Below, piece after piece: positions 44,673 through 53,591 of a DNA stretch of 64,000 nucleotides. The notes beneath the pieces are model-generated. The model made no database searches. It saw only the letters and a program-made list of their open reading frames with translations, and was not told the DNA's origin. The stretch is from Pseudoalteromonas luteoviolacea B = ATCC 29581 (GTDB lineage: Bacteria > Pseudomonadota > Gammaproteobacteria > Enterobacterales > Alteromonadaceae). Positions within the stretch are counted from its first letter, which is position 1. Every line of letters starts with the position of its first letter. The stretch is from the NCBI GenBank assembly GCA_000333235.1, contig CAPN01000054.1, positions 124,001 through 188,000 of the forward strand, read 5' to 3'. A program made the translations under genes and the position numbers.

Positions 44673-45556
44673 CTCCTTTAGGGCGAAAACACAAAACCAA
44701 GCATGGAAACGGTTCGCCGTTTTCGTGCTATGGCTTGCTAACCCTTTCATTACCAAAATGCGATTTATTAACAATAATTTGTCCCGCTGCATTCAGCATT
44801 TCATTTTTTCACACAACGAAACTCACAGAAAACTTACATTTAAAATCAAAAAATGAATGAGTTAACTTTCTGGGTAACCTCACGACTTTGAGCCAAACGG
44901 CAATGTGAGGCAATCAAAAAAGATAAAAAACAGTTAATATTAAATAAATTCATATAGATAAAAAACCAAGACAAAATACACGCCCAAAGTGAATAGTCGT
45001 ATTTGTAACCAGAATAAGTCCTTGGCAATCGTGTTCGCTTCAGATATATCAATTAACACAAAGCACACAAAATAGTTGCTTAAGGTGAAATCTAATTAAA
45101 TTTTAATTTCAAACTTTATTACATTCGTTATTTTAGGTAAGGTAAGCAAAATTTGGCGTTTTGGCATTGAGGGAGCTATGCAATCACCCGAAGTGTACGA
45201 GGTCACAGAACGGATCCGTGCAATCATGAGAGAGCTAAAAGCCAATGTACCACTACACGCGGAAAATTCCCTATCTAACCACAGCGTATGATTCCCTTTC
45301 TTGCCATGTAAACAAACGTAAACTGTTCTGTAAATATAAGAGAAACACAAATACAGCACAAAAGCAGCCGGTTAACCTACCATCCTTATCTACGAAGAAT
45401 GGCGTAGTTGCCATATAAATTCCTATTTTTCTCGACAAGTGGCGAGCTTTTCGCCGCATTGAAATATTTCTGTAATAAAACTTTGGTGCAATGCTCGCCG
45501 TCATAAAAATGTCATGAAAAGACATGGCTTCTACATCTAAAAAGTTGAGATTGAAA
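44673..45556. other. Long intergenic region with a possible small gene
   Basis: Nearly 900 bases separate the PepSY gene from the Na+/phosphate symporter. The region is AT-rich and lacks annotated genes. The only protein-coding hint is a 37-codon frame at 45178-45291 behind a strong GAGGGAG site. The rest probably holds the symporter promoter. Confidence 0.5.
45178..45291 (+). CDS. Possible small protein of 37 residues
   Basis: ATG 45178 follows GAGGGAGCT with ideal spacing. The product begins MQSPEVYEVTERIRAIMREL and is helical and charged, ending in SLSNHSV. I recognise no family, and it could be the remnant of a longer gene. The strong ribosome site is the main reason for listing it. Confidence 0.3.
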   Translation: MQSPEVYEVTERIRAIMRELKANVPLHAENSLSNHSV

Positions 45557-46696
45557 ATGAGCGTACACAGCCAAGAATCAACCGCCGTCAAAGTAATGAA
45601 TTGGGCGGCTATCGCCTTTCTAGTTTATTTAGTGTTAGTCGCGGTGGGTTCCGTCAGCGCAGGTTTTAAATTAGTATCTGGTGGCAGCGAAGGGGCCAAA
45701 GCGATTTTTAGCTTTGCCAGCAATCCGTTTGTTGCACTCTTACTTGGCGCACTCGCCACAGCATTGGTTCAATCGTCGTCCACCATTACTTCGGTAATCG
45801 TTGGCCTAGTAGCCGGTGGTTTACCCCTCAATATCGCAATCCCAATGATCATGGGCGCAAACATTGGTACAACCATCACCAATACCTTAGTGTCAATTGG
45901 TCACATTCGTTCCAAAGAAGAATTTCAACGTGCCTTTGCCGCTTCTACCGTGCACGATTTTTTTAATCTGTTGGCCGTTGCGATTTTCCTACCATTAGAA
46001 ATTATGTTTGGATTATTACAAAAGTTGGCTTCAAGCCTTGCTCATGTTTTCATAGGCGACGCGGATTTATCAATGAAAGGTTTTAATTTCATAAAACCAA
46101 TTGTGAAACCAGCAGTTAGCTTGGTAAAAGATGCGGTGAGTTTTTTAGATGGTAAAGCGGTTGGTGTTGCCATGGTCATTGCAGGTATTGCCATGATCTT
46201 ATTCTCTGTAACTTATTTAGGTAAATTGTTAAAACGTGCCTTAGTGGGTAAAGCAAAAGACATTTTGCATGGCGCAATTGGCCGCGGTCCGATCTCTGGT
46301 ATTGCCTCAGGCGCTGCAGTAACGGTGATGGTACAATCGTCATCAACAACGACTAGCCTTATCATTCCCCTCGCGGGCAGTGGTGTGTTTAACACGCGTC
46401 AAGTGTATCCATTTACGCTCGGCGCAAACATTGGTACGACGATTACGGCATTGCTTGCGGCAACGTCTATTTCTGGCCTTGCTGCCGAAGTCGCACTAAC
46501 GATTGCCTTAGTTCATGTTATGTTTAACGTGTTCGCCGTTGTCTTAATTTATGGTGTGCCGGTACTACGTGAAATTCCATTGAAATGTGCAGAAAAATTA
46601 GCTCACATTGGTGCTAATAATAAACCTGCCGCATTAAGTTACGTTGTCGGTTCGTTCTTTGTCGTACCGGGTTTAATTATGATGGCCGCGCGGTAA
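45557..46696 (+). CDS. Na+/phosphate cotransporter, NptA-like
   Basis: The protein is 379 residues from ATG 45557 (an ATG at 45524 would add 11 residues). Two inverted repeats of the Na/Pi cotransporter II fold each contain QSSST: ALATALVQSSSTITSVIVGL and AVTVMVQSSSTTTSLIIPLA, with GANIGTTIT after both. It resembles Vibrio NptA and would import inorganic phosphate with sodium across the inner membrane. It is monocistronic. Confidence 0.94.
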   Translation: MSVHSQESTAVKVMNWAAIAFLVYLVLVAVGSVSAGFKLVSGGSEGAKAIFSFASNPFVALLLGALATALVQSSSTITSVIVGLVAGGLPLNIAIPMIMGANIGTTITNTLVSIGHIRSKEEFQRAFAASTVHDFFNLLAVAIFLPLEIMFGLLQKLASSLAHVFIGDADLSMKGFNFIKPIVKPAVSLVKDAVSFLDGKAVGVAMVIAGIAMILFSVTYLGKLLKRALVGKAKDILHGAIGRGPISGIASGAAVTVMVQSSSTTTSLIIPLAGSGVFNTRQVYPFTLGANIGTTITALLAATSISGLAAEVALTIALVHVMFNVFAVVLIYGVPVLREIPLKCAEKLAHIGANNKPAALSYVVGSFFVVPGLIMMAAR

Positions 46697-46714
46697 TCAT
46701 AATTAAAAAGCAAC

Positions 46715-46746
46715 AAAGCCACGACCATAAACATCGTGGCTTTTGT
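46715..46746. terminator. Bidirectional terminator between nptA-like and DUF1996 genes
   Basis: The stem AAAGCCACGA / TCGTGGCTTT with a 9-base loop is followed by Ts on the plus strand and As on its left side for the minus-strand gene. Confidence 0.88.
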
Positions 46747-46749
46747 TTA

Positions 46750-48765
46750 TCAATTTTTGCCCACCGTTATCGTTCTGCCGTACCCTAAACCCTGATTTAT
46801 AATAGCTGGCTCATCGTGTGTACCTTCACGGGTACCATTTAAACGCCAACCATTTGCTAAATTCCCATCGTGGCAATCGAGCCGACCTTGTATACAATTC
46901 TCTAACACGGCTTGTAATGCTTCTGGATGCCATGCATTAAACCAATCCCCGTGAAGCGACATACCACCTGGTTGTGTTTCACTGACTTCGTACAGGTCGG
47001 ATGCAAGCCGCCAGCCTTGTGAAGATTTCAGTTCAGGATGATACACCTCAGGCTTTACACCAAACGCATAATGAAAACTCACGCGTAAAATTGGCACGGG
47101 ATGCGTTTCTGGACATCGAGTTTCACCTCGTCCATCTTCACTGCTAGGATAGGCCATGTGGCTTTTATGATCACTTGAATCAAGATCAACCCCATTCCAA
47201 CAACTAGGGAAAAAGATATCCATACGCACTCTATCTGGCGCTTCACAGTGCGGAATACTCGTGCTCCATCGTGGATTGTGCGCATCGCTCGACTCCCACG
47301 ATTGGCAATGCCAACGAACAATATTCGTTTCTTGTTCCATACCAGGCTTGCCCATATGACTACCTGCAATCATTTTTAGACCAACAGGAATAGATTGAAT
47401 TGCTTGCAGATCATCTATCCCTGCTGAATAGTAAAAAATCTCATGCGCTTCATCATCGTTACCAACAACTGCTGGAACAGGTTTCCAAGCTGGCTCCCCG
47501 TGCTCATCATACAAACGCTGTTTCGTTACCACATCGAACGCCGGAGCTAATAACGCAGGTACCCAATATGACGAACGATTCAACGTATTACCTTGGCAAC
47601 TTGATTCCCCACTCGACACCAGACTGACCGTTGTGGTTTTTTCATCTACTAAAGTATTCCCATAAAAACGATGCAAATGTGCCGCGTTACTTTGATCTGG
47701 GTAGACAATCGGATCATGGTAACTTGAATGCGCAAAATCACAGTTAATGCGAAAGATCCCACGCCAACTTTGCTCATCCACCGCACTTGGCATAACGTTC
47801 GTTTTTACTACGTCTGGGTGAGTGTTACTGGCAATTGCATCACCAAACATACTGGCTTCTTGCCACGCATAATAAACTGGCGCGCCAAACGTGCCGTGTG
47901 GTGATACTGCTCGAATTGCAATAGCATGCTCCCCTTTTGAAAGCGTATGCGCAACAAATGGGCTTTCACATTCTTGAAAGGTGCCATTATCAAGTTTACA
48001 TTCAAATTGGTTACCTGAAGCCGCAGAGAACACCAACCGAGCATAGCTCAACTGAGATAATGCGTCTGGTGTCTCGTGCAGTGTCACTTTGATATCATCG
48101 GGCACAACGAGCACCTCAACGGTATCTTCACTGGCTCTGCCTTTGTTATCCGTCACGCTAAGTGCAAAACGGAGTGTTGTCGCGCTCTCAACTGCCGGGC
48201 TAGTAAAAGCAAGTGAGCCAAGATTAGCTGCACTTAGCGCGACTAATGGGCCCGCCGTTTGTTGCCACGAAAACGTTTCAATCTCCCCATCTTCGTCGTA
48301 TGCCGAGCTCACAATAGAGACGAACTCACCCGAAATAACGTTAAGGTCATTGCCCACATTCACCACTGGCGCTTTGTTCTTCGGTCGGATTCTAATGTTG
48401 ATGTCATCCGAATCACTCACCCCATTACTCGTCGCCGTAAAAAGAAATCCAAGGGTTTGCTCACTCTCAACCTCTGGCGCAATAAACTCGATTTGATTGT
48501 CCGAAGTTTGTGTCCATGCGACTTGGTCACCCGTATTTTGCTGCCAATCTACAGCGATTGAACTTGCATTAGTTGACACCACCTCACCTGTTACGGTCAC
48601 CAACCCAGATGCTTCCACCTCAAAATCGCTGCCTAACGCAACACGAATGGTCGTTGCGCCTTGTGTATCCGCTGTTTGTGGCAACGCTGTTTCATCACTG
48701 CCACTACACGCACTTAACATGCTTGGGAGGGCAAAAGCCATAGCGAAATGTAAAAGTCTCTTCAT
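46750..48765 (-). CDS. DUF1996 lipoprotein with Ig/PKD-like repeats
   Basis: The 671-residue protein has a lipoprotein signal with lipobox LSAC near residue 20. Residues about 40-220 hold two Ig/PKD-type repeats (VNVGNDLNVISGEFVSIVSS, FSWQQTAGPLVALSAANLGS), followed by a cysteine-containing module (FECKLDNGTFQECESPF) and, from about 340, a DUF1996 domain (RINCDFAHSSYHDPIVYPDQ, HLHRFYGNT, MDIFFPSCWNG, HKSHMAYP). DUF1996 occurs in fungal and bacterial secreted proteins without a settled function; its conserved His and Cys residues suggest an enzyme or metal site. It is probably surface-exposed. Confidence 0.9.
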   Translation of the reverse strand: MKRLLHFAMAFALPSMLSACSGSDETALPQTADTQGATTIRVALGSDFEVEASGLVTVTGEVVSTNASSIAVDWQQNTGDQVAWTQTSDNQIEFIAPEVESEQTLGFLFTATSNGVSDSDDINIRIRPKNKAPVVNVGNDLNVISGEFVSIVSSAYDEDGEIETFSWQQTAGPLVALSAANLGSLAFTSPAVESATTLRFALSVTDNKGRASEDTVEVLVVPDDIKVTLHETPDALSQLSYARLVFSAASGNQFECKLDNGTFQECESPFVAHTLSKGEHAIAIRAVSPHGTFGAPVYYAWQEASMFGDAIASNTHPDVVKTNVMPSAVDEQSWRGIFRINCDFAHSSYHDPIVYPDQSNAAHLHRFYGNTLVDEKTTTVSLVSSGESSCQGNTLNRSSYWVPALLAPAFDVVTKQRLYDEHGEPAWKPVPAVVGNDDEAHEIFYYSAGIDDLQAIQSIPVGLKMIAGSHMGKPGMEQETNIVRWHCQSWESSDAHNPRWSTSIPHCEAPDRVRMDIFFPSCWNGVDLDSSDHKSHMAYPSSEDGRGETRCPETHPVPILRVSFHYAFGVKPEVYHPELKSSQGWRLASDLYEVSETQPGGMSLHGDWFNAWHPEALQAVLENCIQGRLDCHDGNLANGWRLNGTREGTHDEPAIINQGLGYGRTITVGKN

Positions 48766-48878
48766 GTGTGTTCCCCGAGGTCAGATTAAACGATGACGTA
48801 TTGACTCCACTATAGAGAACAAAACGTAAGGGAACGTTAATAAAGCGTAAAGATATGCAAAGTCCAAAGCCAATAAAA

Positions 48879-48903
48879 CCAATGGGGTCAGAGTCGATTG
48901 GTC
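48879..48903. repeat. REP-like GGGGTCAGAGT element, copy 2
   Basis: CCAATGGGGTCAGAGT then CGATTGGTC is nearly identical to the copy at 35636-35660, differing at the GA/CG bases. It lies between the DUF1996 and DsbB-like genes. Confidence 0.7.
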
Positions 48904-48983
48904 AATGGGTTTGCGAGAAATGGCCCCGCTAACCCAACTGAACAGCTATTATTGTATTGTTTAGAATACCAACGCCAATAGAG

Positions 48984-49391
48984 TTAACTATCTATAGTGA
49001 CTTGTTTTGATTGTAGAATTAGAAAGACGAGCGCTGTAATAAAGGTCAGTGCTAGACCTGAAAGGATAAATGGGTCAGCCGCTAGATTTTGATTAAACTC
49101 AAACGTGCCCGCTGAGATTTTTTTCCACCCCATAAAATGCTGATCGGCAGCAACTGAAAGTCCAAAAAAACCAACAACAAGCGCCACGTATTTTGCTATC
49201 CAATGCCATGCTAAAGGCGTGACTAAAATGACCCCCAAGAACCCAATTACGGTGCGTTGAACACGGCAATATGGGCAAACATACACCAAACCCGAAAGTT
49301 CCACTGCCCATGCTGCAATGCATGCAATAATTGCAAACAGCCCTATCCAACGCGCATGTTTAGTGTATGTTTCCAACTCTAAAAATTTCAT
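48984..49391 (-). CDS. DsbB-like membrane protein with a single CxxC
   Basis: This 135-residue protein has four membrane helices and the motif VCPYCRVQRTVIGFLG (Cys39, Cys42), which corresponds to the CxxC-QR quinone-side motif of DsbB. There is no second periplasmic cysteine pair as found in DsbB; the only other cysteine (IIACIAAW) is in a helix. DsbB moves electrons from DsbA to quinone; without the second pair this protein could not do the usual relay alone. It could be a thiol-quinone redox protein or a reduced homologue. It is monocistronic. Confidence 0.75.
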   Translation of the reverse strand: MKFLELETYTKHARWIGLFAIIACIAAWAVELSGLVYVCPYCRVQRTVIGFLGVILVTPLAWHWIAKYVALVVGFFGLSVAADQHFMGWKKISAGTFEFNQNLAADPFILSGLALTFITALVFLILQSKQVTIDS

Positions 49392-49641
49392 TATGTTCCA
49401 AGTAAAGTCGTTTTGAATGACAATAAATTATCAAAAATGTGCCTTCAGTTGAAACAATTATTTATCACACTTTTTTGCTAAAGAGCGGTAATACCAGATA
49501 AAAAATTAATGTGTATCCGGCCTTATGCTCATAGTTAATTGTTATGCCGAATCAAGCCTTAAATTGTAAAAAAATGCCAAAATGCCTAACTTGAAGCTAT
49601 GCTGAAGAAATCTATACACAAATAAACTAGGTAAAAAATAG

Positions 49642-49998
49642 ATGCCCTATGTAGATGGTTATTTACTGGCCGTAAAAACTAATAAAAAGCAAGAATACAT
49701 CAAACTCGCTATCGATGTTGCCGCTATATTTAAAGAATACGGCGCTCTGAGTGTGGTCGAAAATTGGGGCGAAGATATTCCCGATGGAGTACTTACGTCC
49801 TTCCCGCTTGCGGTAAAGCTCGAAAGCGATGAAACCGTTGTATTTTCATGGGCGGTTTGGCCGTCGAAAGCAGCCCGTGATAAAGGAATGAAGGCCGCAA
49901 TGAACGATGATCGCATGCAGCAATGGGATCCAAGTACCATGCCTATGGATGGTAAACGCATGATTTTTGGTGGTTTTGAAACTATTGTTAATATTTGA
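49642..49998 (+). CDS. DUF1428 family protein (YbaA-like)
   Basis: The 118-residue protein begins MPYVDGYLLAVKTNKKQEYI and includes VENWGEDIPDGVLTSFP and MPMDGKRMIFGGFE, all typical of DUF1428, a dimeric alpha/beta-barrel fold (ferredoxin-like). Function is unknown. It is monocistronic and is followed by a structured noncoding region. Confidence 0.92.
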   Translation: MPYVDGYLLAVKTNKKQEYIKLAIDVAAIFKEYGALSVVENWGEDIPDGVLTSFPLAVKLESDETVVFSWAVWPSKAARDKGMKAAMNDDRMQQWDPSTMPMDGKRMIFGGFETIVNI

Positions 49999-50051
49999 CG
50001 TTGTTTATTTGTTCAATCTATTTCAAGATGCGTGACTTCAGCGAGCATTTT

Positions 50052-50127
50052 CAGGCGTTTAGGCAAGACATTGATTGCAGGTAATAGCTTCCCCTTATCA
50101 AAATCAATAACGCCGCATAAACGCCTG
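50052..50127. repeat. Large imperfect hairpin element
   Basis: The outer stem CAGGCGTTTA / TAAACGCCTG is perfect over 10 base pairs, and inside it the pair ATTGATT / AATCAAT gives a second 7-base-pair stem after an 8/9-base internal loop. It could be a REP-type element or a structured RNA. Confidence 0.6.
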
Positions 50128-50185
50128 TCCAACTAGCCCTTTGGAAGCAAGACGGTGTTTCCACGACGTTGTGTCGCTACTTAGA

Positions 50186-50243
50186 AAGGTGCATTAGGTT
50201 GCCGAGTATTAAAAATAGGGCAACGCTCGTAATTAGGCACCTT
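50186..50243. repeat. Second imperfect hairpin element
   Basis: AAGGTGC / GCACCTT pair as outer stem and GTTGCC / GGCAAC as inner stem, with an asymmetric internal loop. It lies 58 bases from the first hairpin. Confidence 0.5.
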
Positions 50244-50359
50244 TATGTTGATGGGCCATATTATTCCATGATTCCGTAACCAACTTAATCTTTGTTGCTA
50301 ACCTTTAGATTGAGGTTTACAGTTATATCAATATGATAGCGCCTTTTTAAGGATCCACT

Positions 50360-52249
50360 GTGAGCCACTCAAGCCCCAACGCCCAGCCTTTCGGTACTTT
50401 ACTTGGATATGCCCCAGGAAACGTCCCTGCCTACTCTTCTGATTACGACTCACTCGAGGGTATGGCCTCGCGTAAACGCAGTTCGTTTCGCAGTTACTAT
50501 GATGGCATTTACATGGGGTATAAATGGCAGTGTGTCGAATTTGCAAGGCGTTGGATGTACGTTAATTATGGCTATATCTTTGATGACGTTGCTATGGCGT
50601 ACGACATTTTCGATCTGCGCAGTGTTCGCGATGTACACGCAAATACGCGTTTACCTTTGCAAGCATTCACTAACGGCGCCCTTATACACCCAACACCAGG
50701 CTGTTTACTTATTTGGCAAGAAGGCGGGGAGTTTGAGGACACTGGCCATGTTGCGATTGTAACCGAAGTTACGCCTAAATTCGTGCGCATCGCAGAACAA
50801 AATGTTGGACATGCTCCATGGCCCCAAGACTGCGATTACGCCAGAGAATTAAAAGCGGAAGTAACAGAAGATGGCGAATACTGGATCACCTGTTCGTATG
50901 GTGATGCAGAGATCCTTGGTTGGATGATCCAAACTGATGATACCACCTACAGTGAACCCAATATTGACACCGACCCCGCTTTAAATGTGATTAAAACAGC
51001 CCACGCTTTGGCACCTAACTCAGCGAAAAAGTCTTGGTTGAATATGGCTAATTTAGACGAAGCTGCCTATGTAAAAGCCATGAATGGCCATGCACTTACC
51101 CAAGTTCCAGAAGATCAAACTCGCTATTTTGTCTTATCGAACTATGCCCAAACAACGCTTGAGCATGCCACCAATGAACTGCACAGCTTATTTATGCACG
51201 CAACCGACTACGTACTTGAGCATCCTGAGCTGTTAGCAAAATTTAACTTACCACACGCCGTGTTGCCGAAAATTCGGCAATCTTGGGATAACCGCCTAAA
51301 TCAACTTATCACTAGCCGGTTCGATTTTGCCCTGACTCCCAATGGCCCGAAAGTGTACGAATACAACTGTGATTCGGCGTCGTGTTATATGGAAGCTGGC
51401 AAAGTACAAGGTAAGTGGGCAAAACATTATGGCATTAACGAAGGGGAAGACGCCGGTTTTGAACTTTTTAAAGAACTTGTTCGTGCATGGAAACAAAGTC
51501 ATGCAAAAGGGCTTGTTCACATTCTACGAGACGACGATGACGAAGAGGCCTATCACGCACTCTTTATGCAAGATGCCTTAGATGCCGCAGGGTTAGAAAG
51601 TAAAATCATTGTTGGGTTAACTGGCTTAAGCTGGGGTCAAGACGGTATTATTATCGATGATCAAGGTCATCAAGTACGTTGGGTTTGGAAAACCTGGTCG
51701 TGGGAAACCGCTTTAGATCAAATCCGCGCAGAATGCGAAGCCGATCATGGAGTATATGAGCCAAAATGGCGTGAAAATGCACCTTTAAGGCTTTCGGATG
51801 TCTTGTTGCGGGAAAACATTATGGTGTTCGAACCCTTATGGACACTCATTCCCAGTAACAAAGCGATTTTACCCGTGCTGTGGGCTCTTTTCCCTAATCA
51901 CCCTCATTTACTCAATGCATCGTTTGAATTGACCGAGCAACTCCAAGAAACTGGCTATGTAGTCAAACCAATTGTCGGTCGCTGTGGTGCGAATATCGCG
52001 CTATTCGACGAAAAAGACACATTATTAGAGGAAACTCACGGCAAATTCGATAGCCAAGACATGATTTACCAAGAATTATGCCTTTTACCTTGTGTCGATA
52101 GCTACTACAGCCAAGTATGCACATTCACTGCAGCTGGCGTCTACGCGGGTGCGGGGATGCGTGTCGATAAAGCCAAAGTCATTAACAAAGACAGTGATTG
52201 TATGGCGCTTCGATTTATTAACGATAAACACTTTTTAAGTGATTACTAG
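50360..52249 (+). CDS. gss: Bifunctional glutathionylspermidine synthetase/amidase
   Basis: The 629-residue protein starts at GTG 50360 behind AAGGA. The N-terminal CHAP amidase domain (about 1-200) has catalytic Cys58 in YKWQCVEFARRW and His in EDTGHVAIVTEV. The C-terminal ATP-grasp synthetase (about 205-629) includes RFDFALTPNGPKVYEYNCDS, NASFELTEQL, VVKPIVGRCGANI and ADLKVMAH-unlike regions typical of E. coli Gss (619 residues). It makes glutathionylspermidine from glutathione and spermidine and hydrolyses it again, a thiol-polyamine buffer linked to oxidative stress. It heads a run of four same-strand genes. Confidence 0.94.
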   Translation: MSHSSPNAQPFGTLLGYAPGNVPAYSSDYDSLEGMASRKRSSFRSYYDGIYMGYKWQCVEFARRWMYVNYGYIFDDVAMAYDIFDLRSVRDVHANTRLPLQAFTNGALIHPTPGCLLIWQEGGEFEDTGHVAIVTEVTPKFVRIAEQNVGHAPWPQDCDYARELKAEVTEDGEYWITCSYGDAEILGWMIQTDDTTYSEPNIDTDPALNVIKTAHALAPNSAKKSWLNMANLDEAAYVKAMNGHALTQVPEDQTRYFVLSNYAQTTLEHATNELHSLFMHATDYVLEHPELLAKFNLPHAVLPKIRQSWDNRLNQLITSRFDFALTPNGPKVYEYNCDSASCYMEAGKVQGKWAKHYGINEGEDAGFELFKELVRAWKQSHAKGLVHILRDDDDEEAYHALFMQDALDAAGLESKIIVGLTGLSWGQDGIIIDDQGHQVRWVWKTWSWETALDQIRAECEADHGVYEPKWRENAPLRLSDVLLRENIMVFEPLWTLIPSNKAILPVLWALFPNHPHLLNASFELTEQLQETGYVVKPIVGRCGANIALFDEKDTLLEETHGKFDSQDMIYQELCLLPCVDSYYSQVCTFTAAGVYAGAGMRVDKAKVINKDSDCMALRFINDKHFLSDY

Positions 52250-52370
52250 CTAATATTTAAGCACTGTTTAATTCATAATTTATGAGTCAATCGTTTGAAA
52301 TTTATAGCTTCATAACCTAGATTTATAGATGGAGCTATTCTAAAAACTAAAATAAACATTAAGGTTTAAC

Positions 52371-53591
52371 ATGCGCTTAAGGCACTTTATACTGAATTCT
52401 CTTGTTGCGTTTGCCTTAAGCTGGTCTTCGCTAGCGTTTGCGAATGAAAAAACATACCTTATTTATCATGATGCCGATTATTCGACCAACTCAAGCTCTG
52501 CACTCGCGATAAAAATGGGGCTTGATGTTGCGTTAAAAGAACATGCAGCCCTCTTAAATGGCGTAAGACTTCAAATTGTAGAAAAAGATCATCGTGGAAA
52601 TGCACGGCGAAGTCTTCAAAACATGAAAAATTTCATCAATGATGACCAAGCCTTATTTGTATTTGGCGGGATGCACTCCCCTCCCTATTTAGAAAACTTA
52701 GCGTTTATCAATGAAAATCGTATTCCTTTGCTTGTTCCGTGGGCCGCAGCGGGGCCAATTACACGTTATAACAAAAGCGAAAACTGGGTCTATCGCCTCT
52801 CAATCGATGACACCGTGGCTGGTATCAAAATATCGCAATTTGCTCTGGAAAAACAACAATGTAAAAAGCCTCACTTACTACTCGAAAGTACTGGTTGGGG
52901 GAAATCCAATCACCGTACTATGGGCAAATATTTAGAAAACAAAGTGCGATTTAATGTCTCTTGGTTTGCGTGGGGTACTAAATACAATGCTGCAAAAATA
53001 ATATTGCGCGATATTATTTCTAGTGGCAGCGACTGTGTGTTGTTTGTTGGCAATGCGCCTGAGGCAGAAGTATTTTTTGGAGCTGCAAGCGAGCTTGCAG
53101 AAAAAAACACATTAAAAATCATCAGTCACTGGGGCTTTACCGGCGGTGACATCAATAGAATTATCCCAAAACACGTAAAAGAACAATTACCTATCTATTT
53201 TATTCAAAGCTGCTATTCCTTTTCGTCACCAATCGACGACGTTTCAAAGCGCGCGATCACAAAGGCTAAGAAACTTTACCCGGTTGAGTTTGCCGAACCA
53301 AAAACAGTAAAAAGCCAAGCTGGGTTTATACACGCTTACGATTTTGGAACATTAATCGCGCATGCGCTTAGTTCGGTAACGCTGTCGGGTAACGTAACAG
53401 AAGATAGAACTCAATTCAAAAAGGCCCTTGAAACACTCGATAAACCCATTAAAGGACTGGTCAAAACGTACCATCAGCCTTTTCAATCATGGCATAGCGA
53501 CAACGAAGCGGCCCACGAAGCCCTAACCTTAAGTGACTTTTGTATGGCACACTACGACGACAAAAACGCGGTGATCATTGACTATGATTAA
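52371..53591 (+). CDS. Periplasmic binding protein (Peripla_BP_6 type) coupled to a histidine kinase
   Basis: The 406-residue protein has a signal peptide ([22 protein letters not shown]) and the two-lobe branched-chain amino acid/amide-binding fold: [82 protein letters not shown]. Its last 8 bases overlap the start of a hybrid histidine kinase. No permease or ATPase gene is present, so I infer it acts as a ligand sensor that presents its ligand to the kinase's periplasmic domain rather than serving import. Confidence 0.9.
   Translation: MRLRHFILNSLVAFALSWSSLAFANEKTYLIYHDADYSTNSSSALAIKMGLDVALKEHAALLNGVRLQIVEKDHRGNARRSLQNMKNFINDDQALFVFGGMHSPPYLENLAFINENRIPLLVPWAAAGPITRYNKSENWVYRLSIDDTVAGIKISQFALEKQQCKKPHLLLESTGWGKSNHRTMGKYLENKVRFNVSWFAWGTKYNAAKIILRDIISSGSDCVLFVGNAPEAEVFFGAASELAEKNTLKIISHWGFTGGDINRIIPKHVKEQLPIYFIQSCYSFSSPIDDVSKRAITKAKKLYPVEFAEPKTVKSQAGFIHAYDFGTLIAHALSSVTLSGNVTEDRTQFKKALETLDKPIKGLVKTYHQPFQSWHSDNEAAHEALTLSDFCMAHYDDKNAVIIDYD

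Larger units (their letters stand above)
49999..50359. other. Intergenic region with two large hairpin elements
   Basis: Before the gss gene, two imperfect palindromes occur at 50052-50127 and 50186-50243. The gss promoter must lie in the last 100 or so bases. No ORF is supported. Confidence 0.6.

Noticed and set aside
44313-44792. 159-codon minus-strand frame antisense to the end of the PepSY gene
   Set aside because: It overlaps a well-supported gene on the other strand, has no domain or good ribosome site, and its sequence looks like a shadow of the histidine-rich PepSY frame.
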